NCBI GenBank assembly: GCA_030638845.1
Contig: DAOWDW010000060.1
Coordinates: 1 to 13,947, forward strand
Reading direction: 5' to 3'
Length of the DNA: 13,947 nucleotides
DNA from: Candidatus Peregrinibacteria bacterium
GTDB taxonomy: Bacteria > Patescibacteriota > Gracilibacteria > Peribacterales > Peribacteraceae
The notes under the pieces are model-generated. The model had not been told where the DNA came from, did not search any database, and worked only from the letters and a program-made list of their open reading frames with translations. A program made the translations under genes and the position numbers. Shown one piece after another: positions 13,203-13,947 of this stretch (the stretch's first letter is position 1; each line of letters begins with the position of its first letter).

Positions 13203-13600
13203 TATTCTTTATCTGGGGAATCTTCTTCTTTCTTTTTAGAACTTTTGGCTTCTTTAGCTTCCTCAGCTTCTTTAGCTTCCTCAACTTCCTTAAGCTCCTC
13301 CCTTCCAAGTCTATTCATAGCAGTATTAAGTCCCTCCTCTTCGCTTAACTCACTAACACGTGCTGCCTGTTTAATAACTTCTATTACTTTGAAATACTTA
13401 TTTTTACTTATAGGTTTGCACTCTCCAATAAGTACCTCGTCACCTTCGTGTAAATCTTTAAAGTCTTTTGTATCTACAAGATATTTCTTACTTATTCTGT
13501 ATCTCTTCCTATATTTTGGATGCACTGCATGCCTGTTCACAGTAACCGTTACGGTTCCTGTCATTTTTGCCGATGTAATAATACCCTTTTTCGTTCTCAT
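13202..13600 (-). CDS. rpsQ: Ribosomal protein uS17 with Lys/Glu-repeat C-terminal tail
   Basis: Small-subunit primary binding protein for the 16S 5' domain. The OB-fold region shows [20 protein letters not shown] (4-23), [16 protein letters not shown] (27-42), [20 protein letters not shown] (54-73). The family is usually about 85 residues; here 132. The last 30 or so ([20 protein letters not shown], then [12 protein letters not shown]) closely resemble the tail of uL5, encoded at 11456-11638 in the same operon. The DNA has the same short units, and a stretch TCTTCTTTCTTTTTAGA is identical in both tails. It overlaps rpmC by four bases (ATGA). Confidence 0.96.
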   Translation of the reverse strand: MRTKKGIITSAKMTGTVTVTVNRHAVHPKYRKRYRISKKYLVDTKDFKDLHEGDEVLIGECKPISKNKYFKVIEVIKQAARVSELSEEEGLNTAMNRLGREELKEVEEAKEAEEAKEAKSSKKKEEDSPDKE

Positions 13601-13872
13601 GACTTCTTAGTTTGGGAAGATGTATCTTTTGGAGCTGAGACTTTAGTTGGTACTGCACTCTCCTGCAACTCTTCTTTACGTTTTTCATTTAGCGCCATGG
13701 TAACGCGTGCAAAATGCTTTTTCTCACGAGTGTACTTCATTGTATTTTTTTCCTTTTGAAGAGTAACTCCCAGACGCAGTTTTTTTAATGTTTTTTGCGC
13801 GTCGCGTAGCTCTGTTTCAAGATCCTTTACGGACATTTTTCTAAGCTCTGTAGCGGATACGTGTGCTGCCAT
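13597..13872 (-). CDS. rpmC: Ribosomal protein uL29
   Basis: Two-helix large-subunit protein at the exit tunnel, where it helps dock trigger factor and SRP. The helices are visible: ELRKMSVKDLETELRDAQKTLKKLRLGV (9-36) and MKYTREKKHFARVTMALNEKR (45-65). About 25 extra residues (Glu/Ser/Lys-rich, ending SSQTKKS) extend the C-terminus beyond the typical 65. It overlaps the rplP stop by one base (TAATG) and rpsQ by four (ATGA), so translation is coupled on both sides. Confidence 0.94.
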   Translation of the reverse strand: MAAHVSATELRKMSVKDLETELRDAQKTLKKLRLGVTLQKEKNTMKYTREKKHFARVTMALNEKRKEELQESAVPTKVSAPKDTSSQTKKS

Positions 13873-13947
13873 TATCGAGTAATTCGGGTAACAATTTTAC
13901 ATTTCATTGGTAATTTATGACTTGCAAGACGAAGTGCTTCTCTTCCT
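13872..13947 (-). CDS. rplP: Ribosomal protein uL16, C-terminal end only
   Basis: The last 24 codons are present, reading GREALRLASHKLPMKCKIVTR, and the frame ends ITR-stop at 13872-13874. This is the usual L16 end (EAxxLAxxKLP). Its position directly before rpmC is the standard S10-operon order. The start lies beyond the right edge. The stop codon shares one base with the rpmC ATG. Confidence 0.93.
   Translation of the reverse strand, partial: GREALRLASHKLPMKCKIVTRITR

Noticed and set aside
9167..13947. Recoded TGA (Gracilibacteria/SR1 code)
   Set aside because: TGA ends rpmC, rplN and dprA at the expected protein ends, and no gene needs TGA as an amino acid.

Overview
The window is a low-GC bacterial chromosome segment that reads cleanly with the standard bacterial code; TGA is a true stop in rpmC, rplN and dprA, so the Gly-TGA code of Gracilibacteria/SR1 does not apply. 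I infer a Candidate Phyla Radiation (Patescibacteria) member, possibly Peregrinibacteria-like. The reasons are giant surface proteins with NVGIGT-type beta repeats and a collagen-like stretch, an S-layer-homology (SLH) protein, a slipin and DprA, a ribosomal cluster with no L30 gene, almost no Shine-Dalgarno sequences, and many small dispersed palindromes. The lineage is an inference, not a demonstrated fact.

Layout. (1) 1-2258, minus: the first 752 codons of a huge membrane-anchored surface protein, running off the left edge, with a good sigma70-type promoter. (2) 2259-6384: housekeeping genes separated by mosaic repeats. They are tpiA (+), a truncated four-helix-bundle/S23-like gene, a DUF559 nuclease gene bracketed by inverted G-rich palindromic repeats (+), a slipin (SPFH/stomatin) gene (-) and dprA (-). 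The gaps are built almost entirely from repeats: 17-bp TGAGCCTNAGGCTCA palindromes, octamer arrays, an inverted pair of about 95-125 bp around the tpiA-to-slipin block, and small TGAGC...CGAA palindromes. Two of the last kind have entered tpiA in frame. (3) 6385-8862, minus: an exported SLH protein with 105-residue repeats. (4) 9167-13947, minus: part of the S10-spc ribosomal protein cluster, in transcription order rplP(end)-rpmC-rpsQ-rplN-rplX-rplE-rpsN-rpsH-rplF-rplR-rpsE. It stops after rpsE with no rpmD, rplO or secY.

How the parts work together. The ribosomal genes are tightly packed (TAATG and ATGA overlaps) and look like one transcription unit, translated mainly by coupling. Five of them (L29, S17, L24, L5, S5) carry long charged low-complexity C-terminal tails, and two of these tails are clearly related to each other. 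The two surface proteins would form or attach to the cell envelope. DprA points to DNA uptake by natural transformation.

The most unusual content is the repeat system. One palindrome is present in one arm of the inverted pair and absent from the other, with an 8-bp direct repeat on each side, which is what an insertion with target duplication would leave. The 480-bp DUF559 unit has 33-bp inverted repeats abutting the gene on both sides and looks like a compact mobile element.
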